Positions 35,201 to 43,384 of a stretch of 64,000 nt of DNA are shown here, in pieces. The notes under the pieces were generated by a model. The model made no database searches and was not told the origin of the DNA. It was given only the letters and a program-made list of their open reading frames with translations. The translations under genes and the position numbers were made by a program. Each line of letters starts with the position of its first letter. The first letter of the stretch is position 1. Origin of the DNA: an uncultured Clostridia bacterium (GTDB lineage: Bacteria; Bacillota; Clostridia; Christensenellales; Borkfalkiaceae); assembly GCA_934271255.1 (NCBI GenBank), contig CAKQQS010000009.1:21251-85250 (forward strand), read 5' to 3'.

Positions 35201-37680
35201 CGACCGCAACGTTCGACGAAGGCACCGAGTTTAACGGCGGAGCAGTTACCGCAAACGTAGAAATCTACGCTAAATGGGGCAAGCCGTTCGTTCAGGCAGG
35301 CGCTTATACGGGCTTTAACTTATACGGTACTAAAAACAACGCCGTTGCAGGAAAAGACAAAAAATTGACTATCGACGCCGACGGTAATTTCAGCGGAATA
35401 GTTTCGGGCAAACTCGACGCTCAATACGTCGAAGTAGTAGACGGCAAAATCGATATTACTAAATACGCTTATTTCAACAAACAAGCGGGTATCGTATGGA
35501 CGGCGTACGGCTCTAATGCAACGAGCGTAGGAACGGATACGAACATTTTGTTCAGCGACAGAGTTACTAATATCGAAAAATATTCGGGTTCGGTAGTTTC
35601 CGGCAAATACGTCGCGTGGTTTACCATTACGGTAGACGGCAACGTTATGAACGTATTCTGTTACAAAGATAGAGTATATGCAAACGTAACTTGGGACGAA
35701 GGTATTACGGCAGGCGACGCGAACGGAAAATCGAACATTACTATTTACGCGGCGGACGGCACGCCTATCGCTGCGAAAGTAAACGGCTCGTTCGTTGAAG
35801 CGGACGGATATCAAGGCGATTACGACGGCGGTGCTTACGGCGTAGTAAAAGTTAACGGAGTCAGGGGCGTAACGTTTGACGGCAAGACCGCGTCTTACAC
35901 GGTTAAGGCGGACGGCACGTTCGACGTATACGTTATGGAAGGCGGCAAAAAAGTTGCTTACTATACTATGACTCTTAACCAAGACGATATGACCGCTACG
36001 TTGGCTAAACCCATGGCAAGCATAACCTTAGATTACAACGGACACGGCGAAAACGTAACGGCGGAATACAACGTAAATATTTCGTTCGTACTTCCCGCAG
36101 TCGAAGACGTAGCAGGATTCAAGTTCCGTTACTGGTATTTGACCGAAGACAGCAAAATTACAACGTACACGCCTACGTCAACGGACGCGGTAACCTTAAC
36201 CGCTAAATGGGACGCTATCTATACGTTCACCGCAGTATTCGGCAAAGGTCTTGCGGACTACACCGTAGGAATAGGCAGCGGCGACAAAGTCGTTGCAAGC
36301 AACCTTGTATACACCGGACTTATCGACGGTCAATACCTTAAAGGTTGGTACACTATCGGCGAAAACGCAGAACATATCGCTTGGGACGTTAACACCCCGA
36401 TAACCGCAGAAACAACCGTTTACGCCGAATGGGCAGACTCCTACGCTCAATACGGTAAATATACAGGTATGGAAATCTGGGGCGCGGCTGAAAAGAAAGG
36501 AGCGATTGAAAGAAAGCAAACGTTAGAAATAGGCGCAACGGGTAAATATAGCGGAGCAAAGAGCGGACAACTCGATTCCAAATATAGCGCAGTTACGGAC
36601 GGAGTAATCGAACTCGACAGATATACGTATTTCAACCAAGAAGTTGGTATGATTGTTTACGGATATAGTAAAATAGAGAACTCTTTCGGGGACGATATTT
36701 ATATTTTATTCAACGCAGATCAAGTCGTCAGCGGAAGATATTCCGGTATCAACAAGACCAACGAAGAAAATAAGTATGTTGCATTCTTTACGCTTACCAT
36801 GAAAGACGGTTCTACAAAGAACGCTGTTATCTATAAAGACAAGATTTACGCAAACGTTACGTGGAACGAAGGCATAACCGCTGAACAAGCAAACAGCGCG
36901 GCAAGTCTTGTAGTTTGCTCGGCAGACGGTACGCCTATTTTTGCAAGAGTTAACGGCGAGTACTTTGAGTCGGACGGAAAAGCAGGCACTTACACGGGTT
37001 CTATGGGCGAAATCGTGCTTGACGGTTACACCGGCGGTACGATGGACGGAACGAAGATAACGTATACGGTAGACGGCGACAAGATTGCGTTCGTATACAA
37101 CGGCGTACTCGTATGTTTCACCTACGACGAAAATCTTCAATACACGTTGGTTACGGACGGCAACGAAGGTACTTACGCTCTTCCCGATAACGGCGGCAAC
37201 GTAACGTTCGACGGCTTCGGCAACGTAACGGGCGCGATTACGGGTACTTATCTTGTAGAAGGCGAGCAAGTAGCGATTACGGTAGACGGAGTTGTTACCA
37301 GATACGGTTTCGACAAAGCAAACGGCGCGCTTCTCGGCAAGAGTATATTCGCAGGTTTGACGTTCACGGGTGAATACTATAACACGTGGGACAATGAAGA
37401 GCTTCCTTTGAGAATCGTATTTAACGACGGTTCGGCAATTTCGGGTACGATATATTCGAGCTACGGCACTAGTTACTATTTTGAGTTTACCGCAACGATG
37501 GAAGGCAACGTTATAACCGGAACGGTTACTCGTTCGATAAATGGTGTAAGCGATGTCGGCAGAGTATTTACGATGACGGTATCCGGCTCTTCGATTAAGT
37601 TTGAAACTTCGCCGACGACGGGTAACGCATACGGAGGAATCAAAGGGGCAACGGTTACTTGCGCAGACTTCGTATTCTGA
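32290..37680 (+). CDS. Giant surface lipoprotein with InlB-type (Listeria-Bacteroides) repeats
   Basis: A protein of 1796 residues. Lipobox AFSC with Cys22. Residues about 28-65 and 97-140 hold two cysteine-containing units (HNYSEWEITKTPTYTETG with CTDADC, and CTGDNNLGC). At least six Listeria-Bacteroides type repeats follow, each with a G-W-[YF] core and a closing [LIV]YAKW: for example GWCYDEACLQK, GWFLDADFNEA, GWYSDAAFENS, GWYTTATFDEG and GWYTIGENAEH. Between them are longer modules of about 300 residues that recur (YGKFYGGDVGYS, AGAYTGFNLYG, YGKYTGMEIWG). The likely role is surface binding. A terminator follows the stop, closing the whole lipoprotein cluster. Confidence 0.7.
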   Translation: MKKCKLLLILAAVATAMFAFSCTALVTHNYSEWEITKTPTYTETGWAKRTCTDADCDYVDETAIPALSDQDIWKLTQIDGNDEQHVYKSSYGTVQVEHAYTKWTITTNPTASDVGSATRKCTGDNNLGCGHVQTITLPVLGDETFWNHVHTDASYTAAGSDVYTAKAFDGIVVTTEVERLVAPYENKTYVAVELDYGDAEDLLATNKHYAWTWTTARLSVNDKGEGVAFGQPFRGKNVITIIDAATGELNINMVDPTTYDPAVHEGVPVYKDGDNEYVFVGAGRNVKAYVDFVTGIFIMPNKYNGSFMDVYIATPFDNFNDANAFKSSAWEGCVAISYTRGEDVTNAFVIDGKVYFGVSFVDINGNAVAADDCSGNATLYVLGADGNVIGHYVHDGERLVVTDGLEGVYTGEGELASLTLNGNGVANETGKYTVIENNLLAVYVNGCYYEVTINENKTMTVDKPMVTVTFVSTEGTAPAAISVNKNIAVGELPVMTSAARKFNGWCYDEACLQKVTGDFIPTQDVTLYAYWVDAITIHIFDDVKGNEDLEVKIEADKTVGDLLAANRDTSVDYAKCKIFAGWFLDADFNEALSEEACLTVENDGIGIYAKWEDIPAAYGKFYGGDVGYSNSGSRTYSDALSIDKNGKAKETDSFVTIQNYDAETGFFDYYANATTKYVGSFDAKYGVMAYFRSSGYFFIYVRTENAVTLTRSGYWSVKDAVLQCVTVQNGDNELNVLYYAQKVYAGVTFVLNDTTVTDVKTLNGGKVAGILKVLDDQGKVILTLGSKTDKTTLQPLDGYEGTYSDGNVVLNGMGDVTYGDKTGTYTLVDKDAKTFDVYLNDGKEYYSMVLGETTATLTKVMVTITFNVDGGVTIDNLITNKNIAIAIADAEKDGHVFRGWYSDAAFENSIDAKNYIPTADATIYAKFLEQVTVTVHANNDTEDYVKVYGKGETFDVANPTKENAKFEGWYTTATFDEGTEFNGGAVTANVEIYAKWGKPFVQAGAYTGFNLYGTKNNAVAGKDKKLTIDADGNFSGIVSGKLDAQYVEVVDGKIDITKYAYFNKQAGIVWTAYGSNATSVGTDTNILFSDRVTNIEKYSGSVVSGKYVAWFTITVDGNVMNVFCYKDRVYANVTWDEGITAGDANGKSNITIYAADGTPIAAKVNGSFVEADGYQGDYDGGAYGVVKVNGVRGVTFDGKTASYTVKADGTFDVYVMEGGKKVAYYTMTLNQDDMTATLAKPMASITLDYNGHGENVTAEYNVNISFVLPAVEDVAGFKFRYWYLTEDSKITTYTPTSTDAVTLTAKWDAIYTFTAVFGKGLADYTVGIGSGDKVVASNLVYTGLIDGQYLKGWYTIGENAEHIAWDVNTPITAETTVYAEWADSYAQYGKYTGMEIWGAAEKKGAIERKQTLEIGATGKYSGAKSGQLDSKYSAVTDGVIELDRYTYFNQEVGMIVYGYSKIENSFGDDIYILFNADQVVSGRYSGINKTNEENKYVAFFTLTMKDGSTKNAVIYKDKIYANVTWNEGITAEQANSAASLVVCSADGTPIFARVNGEYFESDGKAGTYTGSMGEIVLDGYTGGTMDGTKITYTVDGDKIAFVYNGVLVCFTYDENLQYTLVTDGNEGTYALPDNGGNVTFDGFGNVTGAITGTYLVEGEQVAITVDGVVTRYGFDKANGALLGKSIFAGLTFTGEYYNTWDNEELPLRIVFNDGSAISGTIYSSYGTSYYFEFTATMEGNVITGTVTRSINGVSDVGRVFTMTVSGSSIKFETSPTTGNAYGGIKGATVTCADFVF

Positions 37681-37709
37681 TAAAAACTAAATAAAATTAG
37701 TTTAACTCT

Positions 37710-37742
37710 TTACAGGCACGGGCAACCGTGCCTGTAATTTTG
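37710..37742 (+). terminator. Rho-independent terminator
   Basis: TTACAGGCACGG at 37710-37721 pairs with CCGTGCCTGTAA at 37726-37737 around GCAA, a very stable tetraloop hairpin. A short T-run follows to 37741. Confidence 0.8.
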
Positions 37743-37807
37743 TGTAACGGGCGTGCTGTCGCATAAAAACTTTTTCGTTACTCATAATATTTTCAAAGGA
37801 GATAATT

Positions 37808-38359
37808 ATGAGTGATTTTAAATCGGCAAGACGGCTTGACGAACTCGGGCGGGTGGTAATACCCAAAGAGATAAGACGCGCTTGTCGTATTCGCGGCGGA
37901 GATTTGTTGCAAATATCGATAATCGAAGAAAAAGTGTGTTTGGAAAAATATTCGCCTATAAAAGATTTAGGTACGTTTGCGAAAGATTTCGTCGACGCGT
38001 TGTCGAAAGCGACGTCAAAACACGTTTTGATTACCGATACGAAAGAAGTCATCGCCGTAAACAAACTTAAAAAAGAATACCTTAACAAACGCATAACGGA
38101 CGAGTTTACGAACGTAATAGAAAACGGCAAGTCGTTGTTGCTGAACAAGGCGGACGGGGGAGATACCGTAAAAGTGTTCGACGGTTCGCCCGAAGCGTTC
38201 GCCGAACTTATCGTTCCCGTAACGACGGACGGCGCGGTGATCGGCGGAGTCGTGGTTTTTTCGGAAGATAAAGGCGAAAAAATCGAACGCCCTGACATCG
38301 TCGCGACGACTTTCGGAGCAAGATTTTTAGAAAAACAATTCGACGTGAAGAATGATTAA
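37808..38359 (+). CDS. spoVT: Stage V sporulation protein T, AbrB-type regulator with GAF domain
   Basis: A protein of 183 residues, the length of SpoVT. Residues about 3-50 form the AbrB swapped-hairpin DNA-binding domain (RRLDELGRVVIPKEIRR, a highly conserved signature). Residues about 58-178 resemble the SpoVT GAF domain. In Bacillus SpoVT adjusts sigma-G-dependent genes in the forespore. The following SpoVB-like gene overlaps it by eight bases, matching the spoVT-yabM order in Bacillus. Together with SigH it suggests, without proof, a sporulating ancestor. Ribosome binding site AAAGGAG. Confidence 0.88.
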   Translation: MSDFKSARRLDELGRVVIPKEIRRACRIRGGDLLQISIIEEKVCLEKYSPIKDLGTFAKDFVDALSKATSKHVLITDTKEVIAVNKLKKEYLNKRITDEFTNVIENGKSLLLNKADGGDTVKVFDGSPEAFAELIVPVTTDGAVIGGVVVFSEDKGEKIERPDIVATTFGARFLEKQFDVKND

Positions 38360-39869
38360 AAAAATCAACAAAAACACTTTTTTCGGCGGAGCGTTGATAT
38401 TGACGGCGAGCATCACCGTATCGAAAATCATGGGAATGTTTTACCGATTGCCGCTTGCAAACGTTTTAGGAAGTTTCGGACTAGGCTTGTATCAAACGGT
38501 ATTTCCCGTATACGCGCTTTTCGTGTGTATCGGCTCGTCGTCCGTAACCGTCGCCGTGTCGAGATGCGTCGCAAAATATAACGCGACGGGCGATTTCGTT
38601 AAAGTTAAAGGAACTCTCGATTCGGCGACTTTGTTTTCGTGTGCGTTTACGGTCGTTTCGGCAAGTTTACTGTTTGCCTTTTCGCCGCAAATCGCAAGGT
38701 TGCAAGGCGTAAAACAGGCTTCTACGCTGTATAAATGTATTGCCCCGTCGATTATATTCGCGGGGTTTTCGGGGGTTATAAAAGGGTATTTTCAAGGACT
38801 TATGGATATGACTCCTACCGCGCTGTCCGAAATAGTTTCTCAAAGCGCAAAGCCGCTTTTAGGACTTGCTTTGTCGACTTTTTTCAAGGATACGTTTATG
38901 AAAGCCGTTTTCGCCGTTTTGTCTATAACGTTCAGCGAACTGACGGCTTTTTTATTGTTGTTATTAACTTACGTCTACGACCGAAAAACCAAAAAAACGG
39001 TGGCGTTGACAAAGCGAGGGAACGTAGATTTTTATAAAACGTTGTTGCCCGTAACTCTTGGCGGGTTGCTGCTTCCGTTGTCGAACGCCGTCGACAGTTT
39101 TTTAGTAATAAACGCGTTGAAAACTTACACCGAACACGCCGTCGGACTGTACGGAATGTTTACGGGAGTGTGCCTGACGGTGCTTTCTATACCCGCTTCG
39201 CTGTCGTACGGGTTAGCGACGGCGATATTGCCGTCCGTAGCCGCTTTAAACGGCAACGGGCAGACGGCGAAAGCGAAAAAAGGCGAATATTTCGCGTTGA
39301 CTTTGACGGTGTACGTCGCTTTGCCGATAGCGGTGTTTATTTACTTTTTCGCGCCGAACGTACTTTCTTTACTGTTTAAGGCGGGAGCGTTTTCAAGGTT
39401 TTCGGAAATCGTCGTAATGATAAAACTTGCCACGCCGTACGCGGTGTTACTGCCCGTTTTGTCTACGGCGAACGCCGTGCTGTACGGCAAAGGTAAAGAA
39501 AAAGTCCCGCTCATTTCTTTGTGCGCGGGCGTGTTCGTAAAAACCGCAACCGAGATAATTTTGCTGAAATACCCCGAATTAAACGTTTTCGGGTATATAA
39601 TTGCGGTAGACGTTTGTTATATTCTTGCTGTTTTTTGCGATTTGGTGTATATTATAAGAGACGTCAAGTTTATAATTTTCACGTTAAAGACGGCGATTCT
39701 TTCGTTTATAGCCGTTTACACGGGCTATGCGATTACGGGACTTTTCGGGTTTGCCGTTTCGGTCGTCTTTACGGGATTGATATACTTGGCGGGTACGGTC
39801 GTTTTAAAACCGTACGGAAAACAAGAACTCGATTCTTTATTGAAAAGATTTGCGAAAAGGAACACCTGA
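38352..39869 (+). CDS. Lipid/polysaccharide flippase of the MATE-like MurJ/SpoVB family
   Basis: A protein of 505 residues with about 13-14 hydrophobic helices across its length. It starts FFGGALILTASITVSKIMGM, then YRLPLANVLGSFGLGLYQTVFPVY, the typical N-terminus of the SpoVB/YabM/MurJ family, which moves lipid-linked peptidoglycan or polysaccharide precursors across the membrane. Its place after spoVT agrees with YabM in Bacillus. The exact substrate cannot be told from sequence. The next gene starts immediately after its stop. Confidence 0.82.
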   Translation: MIKKINKNTFFGGALILTASITVSKIMGMFYRLPLANVLGSFGLGLYQTVFPVYALFVCIGSSSVTVAVSRCVAKYNATGDFVKVKGTLDSATLFSCAFTVVSASLLFAFSPQIARLQGVKQASTLYKCIAPSIIFAGFSGVIKGYFQGLMDMTPTALSEIVSQSAKPLLGLALSTFFKDTFMKAVFAVLSITFSELTAFLLLLLTYVYDRKTKKTVALTKRGNVDFYKTLLPVTLGGLLLPLSNAVDSFLVINALKTYTEHAVGLYGMFTGVCLTVLSIPASLSYGLATAILPSVAALNGNGQTAKAKKGEYFALTLTVYVALPIAVFIYFFAPNVLSLLFKAGAFSRFSEIVVMIKLATPYAVLLPVLSTANAVLYGKGKEKVPLISLCAGVFVKTATEIILLKYPELNVFGYIIAVDVCYILAVFCDLVYIIRDVKFIIFTLKTAILSFIAVYTGYAITGLFGFAVSVVFTGLIYLAGTVVLKPYGKQELDSLLKRFAKRNT

Positions 39870-40817
39870 ATGACGCCAAAGACTTTGAAAATAGGCAATA
39901 TCGTATTGCCTACGAATATAATTCAAGCGCCGCTTGCCGGTTACACGGACTTTAAGTACAGGAAAAACTGTTTAAAGTACGGTTCGGGACTTTGCTTTAC
40001 CGAAATGGTAAGCGCGAAAGGGCTTTATTACGGCAGCGAAAAAACGGAAGAACTTTTACGGCTCGGAAACACGGAAACGGTCAAAGCAACGCAGATTTTC
40101 GGCAACGAGCCGGAAATAATGCGAGAAGTCATCGAAAGCGAAGTCCTTGCGCCGTTCGATATAATCGATATAAACATGGGTTGTCCCGTGCCTAAGATTT
40201 ACAAAAACGGCGAAGGGTCGGCGTTGATAGAAAACCTTGAACTCGTCGGGAAAATCGTTTCGGCTTGTTCAAAAACGAACAAAATCATAACCGTCAAAAC
40301 GCGAATAGGTATTCACGACGGCGACAAACAGGTTTTGGAGTTTTGCAAAGTCGTCGAAGGCAGCGGGGCGCAAATGCTCACCGTACACGGCAGGGTTAAA
40401 GACGCTTACTATTCGGGCGCGGTAGATTTCGATACGATAAAAAAAGTCAAGCAAAGCGTTAAAATCCCCGTTATCGCGAACGGCGGGGTGTTCGATAAAA
40501 AAAGTTGCGACGAATTGTACGAAAAAACGGGCGCGGACGGCGTGATGATAGCAAGGGGGTCGATAGGCAGACCTTGGATATTTTCCGAAGTTGTCGGTAA
40601 AAACGTAGAAGTCGACGTCAAGGGGACTATGCTCGACCACTTGTATTCTCTTGCCGATGCTTTCGGCGAAAAATACGCTTGCGCCGATTTCAGAAAGTTT
40701 TACGCGTATTATTTAAAAGGTATTCCGTGTAAAGAACAAAAAATCAGACTTATGACGAGTTCAACGCTGGAAGAAGCGACGAGTATCATAAACGAGATAA
40801 ACTTTAACATAAAATAA
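39870..40817 (+). CDS. dusB: tRNA-dihydrouridine synthase (Dus family)
   Basis: A protein of 315 residues. It reduces uridines in the tRNA D-loop with FMN and NADPH. Seen: the FMN-barrel start IVLPTNIIQAPLAGYTDFKYR, FTEMVSAKGL, QIFGNEPEIM, the catalytic Cys105 in DINMGCPVPKI, KTRIGI, TVHGRVKDAYYSG, VIANGGVF and DGVMIARGSIGRPWIF. Full length with a small helical C-terminus. It begins at the base after the spoVB-like stop, so the two are coupled. The symbol is given by overall similarity to DusB. Confidence 0.92.
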   Translation: MTPKTLKIGNIVLPTNIIQAPLAGYTDFKYRKNCLKYGSGLCFTEMVSAKGLYYGSEKTEELLRLGNTETVKATQIFGNEPEIMREVIESEVLAPFDIIDINMGCPVPKIYKNGEGSALIENLELVGKIVSACSKTNKIITVKTRIGIHDGDKQVLEFCKVVEGSGAQMLTVHGRVKDAYYSGAVDFDTIKKVKQSVKIPVIANGGVFDKKSCDELYEKTGADGVMIARGSIGRPWIFSEVVGKNVEVDVKGTMLDHLYSLADAFGEKYACADFRKFYAYYLKGIPCKEQKIRLMTSSTLEEATSIINEINFNIK

Positions 40818-40852
40818 ATCGGTTACATACACTACTATTCGGGGGTGCGCGT

Positions 40853-41515
40853 ATGAAAGTTGCGTTCGTAACGAAAGGCAGAGTGTACGATTTTTTAAGA
40901 AAACGTAAAAGTGAAGAACTTTCGGCAGACGTCGTCGTGTTTTCTTTTAACGGGCTGGGCGTCGTGAGTTACAAAAAAGAACTCGAAGGCAAAGAAGATA
41001 AGTTCGTGGAACTTGCAAAACTTTCCAAAGAATTAAACCGCCCCGTTCTTTGCGGTTGCGATACGGATACGTTCGGCGTGTACAGAAGAAGCGTAGCCGT
41101 CGCCGACGGCGGCAGGCTCTTAGGCGTAAGCGACTGTCTGAACGAGCCCGTTTACAGCGAATTCAAGTGCGGCAGCGGCGTCAACTCGTACAAAACGTCA
41201 AGGGGGCGGATAGGCGTTATCGTCGACAAGGACGTGTATGATATGTCGTTGTTTGAAAAACTTTCTCACGAAGAGTGCGACGTGATAATATGCGTTATGA
41301 AAAGCGTAACCGATCATCTGCCCGAAGTGATGATACGGGCGGGCGGAGTATACGCCGGCGTGAGCGCGGCGCTGTGTTCGCTCGGGTATTATTCGGTAAC
41401 GAACGCCGTCGGAGAAATAATATTTTCGGGACATAAAGAAGAAGATTTTTGCGAAATCCCCGTAAATCGCAATTACGTCGTGATGAGTTATAAGAAAAGA
41501 AGCGCGATATTTTAA
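40853..41515 (+). CDS. Degenerate carbon-nitrogen hydrolase (nitrilase) fold protein
   Basis: A protein of 220 residues. The pattern LAKLSKELNRPVLCGCD, then GRLLGVSDCLNEP, RGRIGVIVDKDVYDMSLFEKL and CDVIICVM follows the strand order of the nitrilase superfamily. In active members the third segment reads G-x-x-I-C-Y-D, with the nucleophile Cys; here the equivalent position is D125. No clear catalytic Glu is visible in the first third. It is therefore probably a non-catalytic relative, perhaps a binding or regulatory protein. The start is supported by GGGGGTG before the ATG. Function unknown. Confidence 0.55.
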   Translation: MKVAFVTKGRVYDFLRKRKSEELSADVVVFSFNGLGVVSYKKELEGKEDKFVELAKLSKELNRPVLCGCDTDTFGVYRRSVAVADGGRLLGVSDCLNEPVYSEFKCGSGVNSYKTSRGRIGVIVDKDVYDMSLFEKLSHEECDVIICVMKSVTDHLPEVMIRAGGVYAGVSAALCSLGYYSVTNAVGEIIFSGHKEEDFCEIPVNRNYVVMSYKKRSAIF

Positions 41516-41575
41516 AAAAATGTCGAAAATAGGATTTTTTATAGAGTTAAACGCGGTAATAGCATATTCAAATGC

Positions 41576-41604
41576 TTGACTAAAATCTTGACAAAATGTA
41601 CAAT
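41576..41604 (+). promoter_or_regulatory. Sigma-A type promoter
   Basis: TTGACT at 41576-41581, a 17-base spacer and TACAAT at 41599-41604, followed by a 55-base leader to the phosphate transporter gene. Confidence 0.75.
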
Positions 41605-41659
41605 TAAAGAGTACTGCTGAAAATTCGGCTGTAATAAAAAAACGAACGAAGAGGATTTA

Positions 41660-43321
41660 ATGGGCAACGGGATAATAGAAAATATATTCTACCTTTTGGG
41701 CGGAGTTGCGGTAATGATGTTCGGAATGCGCGTAATGAGTTCTAACTTGGAAAAAGTTGCGGGCAATAACATGAAGAAATTACTCGGAAAAATGACCACT
41801 AACAGGTTTGCCGGCGTCGGAGTAGGCGCAGTCGTAACCGCGATAATCAACAGCAGTACGGCAACTACGGTAATGCTCGTAGGTTTCGTTAATATCGGGT
41901 TAATGACTTTAAAGCAAGCGTGCGCGGTAATAATGGGCGCGAACATAGGAACGACTATAACGGCTCAGATAATGTCTCTTTCGGGCGTGGGGGCGTTCAA
42001 CATATCTTCGGTATTCGCGTTGATATCGTTGGTCGGTCTTGTGTTTATAATGGTATTCAAAAACGACAAATTAAACAAAACGGGCTACATTTTAATGGGT
42101 ATAGGTTTAATATTCGTCGCTTTACAGGTAGTCAGCGTAAGCGTCCCGTACTTGATTTACGAAAATCCTGTCGACGTCGACAAAAAGTTGTATCCTTTCT
42201 TTGAAACGCTGTTCAACGGCAATATGTTTCCTCTTCTTTTAATGCTCATAGGAATCGTGCTTACCGCTCTGGTACATAGTTCGGCTGCTATAACGGGTAT
42301 TTTGATAGCGTTAGGCAGCGCAATATCTATGAAAACGGCAATGTTTATAATACTCGGATCTAATATCGGTACTTGCGTAACCGCGCTCGTTTCGAGTATG
42401 GGGACAAGCACGAACGCTAAAAGAACGGCGGTTATTCACTTGTTGTTCAACGTGTTCGGCGCGTTGCTGTTCATCGCTCCCATTTGGATTTGGGGCAACG
42501 AAATAGCGATGTTTTTGAAAAAACTCGGCGGAACCACGCAAAGACAAATTGCAAACTTTCACACGATATTCAACGTGCTTACGACCGTTTTGTTGTTACC
42601 GTTTTTGTCGCTCATAGTTAAACTCGCTACGAAGATAGTCCCCGATTCGAAATCGGAACAAAAAATCAAAACTTATATCGACGACAGACTTCTTGAAACG
42701 CCCGCTATTGCCGCGGCGCAGGTAAAGAAGGAAATTATAGAAATGAGCGAACTCGCAAGACTCAATCTTGATAAATCGCTCGACCAACTTCTTTCGGGCG
42801 ATTATTCCGAAGAAGAAGAGATGAAGGAAAGAGAAATACTCATCAATCTGAAAAATAAAGAAATCGCAAGATTTTTAACTAAACTTATGTCGTGCGATTT
42901 GAGTAAAAACGACGACGTTGCGATATCGACGTATTTTCACGTCATAACCGACTTGGAACGCGTCGGGGATTACGCCGAAAACATTATGGAATACAGCGAC
43001 AGAATGGCAGAACTCGGTTTAAAGTTCAGCAACGGCGCGATTAAGGAAATAACGCATTGTAAAAATCTTCTCGACGATTTGTATACGAAAGCGGTGCAGG
43101 CGTTCGCGAACGTCGACTACGATATACTTGCGTCGGTAGACGAAGTAGAAGAGCAAATCGACGACTTGACGCTGCAAATGGAAAACAGTCATATTCAAAG
43201 GCTTAAAGACGGCAGTTGCACGCCGGAAGTCGGGTCTATTTTTTTGCAGGCAGCTTCTAATATGGAGCGTATCGGCGACCATATGACGAACGTTGCGTTT
43301 AGTATTAAAAAATTGAAGTAA
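41660..43321 (+). CDS. Na/Pi-cotransporter family protein with C-terminal PhoU-like domain
   Basis: A protein of 553 residues. Seen: two halves of a membrane transporter, each with the inverted-repeat signature (INSSTATTVMLVGFVNIG with MGANIGTTITAQ, and VHSSAAITGILIALG with LGSNIGTCVTALV), typical of the NptA/PNaS family. After about nine membrane helices, residues about 330-550 are helical and PhoU-like (VISTYF-type HVITDLERVGDYAEN, NMERIGDHMTNVAFSI). Such proteins bring in phosphate with sodium, and the PhoU part is thought to adjust this. It has its own promoter. Confidence 0.9.
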   Translation: MGNGIIENIFYLLGGVAVMMFGMRVMSSNLEKVAGNNMKKLLGKMTTNRFAGVGVGAVVTAIINSSTATTVMLVGFVNIGLMTLKQACAVIMGANIGTTITAQIMSLSGVGAFNISSVFALISLVGLVFIMVFKNDKLNKTGYILMGIGLIFVALQVVSVSVPYLIYENPVDVDKKLYPFFETLFNGNMFPLLLMLIGIVLTALVHSSAAITGILIALGSAISMKTAMFIILGSNIGTCVTALVSSMGTSTNAKRTAVIHLLFNVFGALLFIAPIWIWGNEIAMFLKKLGGTTQRQIANFHTIFNVLTTVLLLPFLSLIVKLATKIVPDSKSEQKIKTYIDDRLLETPAIAAAQVKKEIIEMSELARLNLDKSLDQLLSGDYSEEEEMKEREILINLKNKEIARFLTKLMSCDLSKNDDVAISTYFHVITDLERVGDYAENIMEYSDRMAELGLKFSNGAIKEITHCKNLLDDLYTKAVQAFANVDYDILASVDEVEEQIDDLTLQMENSHIQRLKDGSCTPEVGSIFLQAASNMERIGDHMTNVAFSIKKLK

Positions 43322-43325
43322 ACGT

Positions 43326-43354
43326 TTGACAATATCGCGTTAAAAGTTTAAAAT
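43326..43354 (+). promoter_or_regulatory. Sigma-A type promoter of the glycolytic genes
   Basis: A perfect TTGACA at 43326-43331, a 17-base spacer and TAAAAT at 43349-43354. Transcription would begin near 43361, about 24 bases before the pgk ATG. Confidence 0.75.
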
Positions 43355-43368
43355 AAATATGAATATTT

Positions 43369-43375
43369 GGAGGTG
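43369..43375 (+). promoter_or_regulatory. Ribosome binding site that fixes the pgk start
   Basis: GGAGGTG ends nine bases before the ATG at 43385. A TTG at 43367 would begin inside this site, so the longer frame is rejected. Confidence 0.75.
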
Positions 43376-43384
43376 TTTATTCCT

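Noticed and set aside
43367..43384. Earlier TTG start for pgk
   Set aside because: The TTG overlaps the GGAGGTG ribosome binding site that serves the ATG at 43385.
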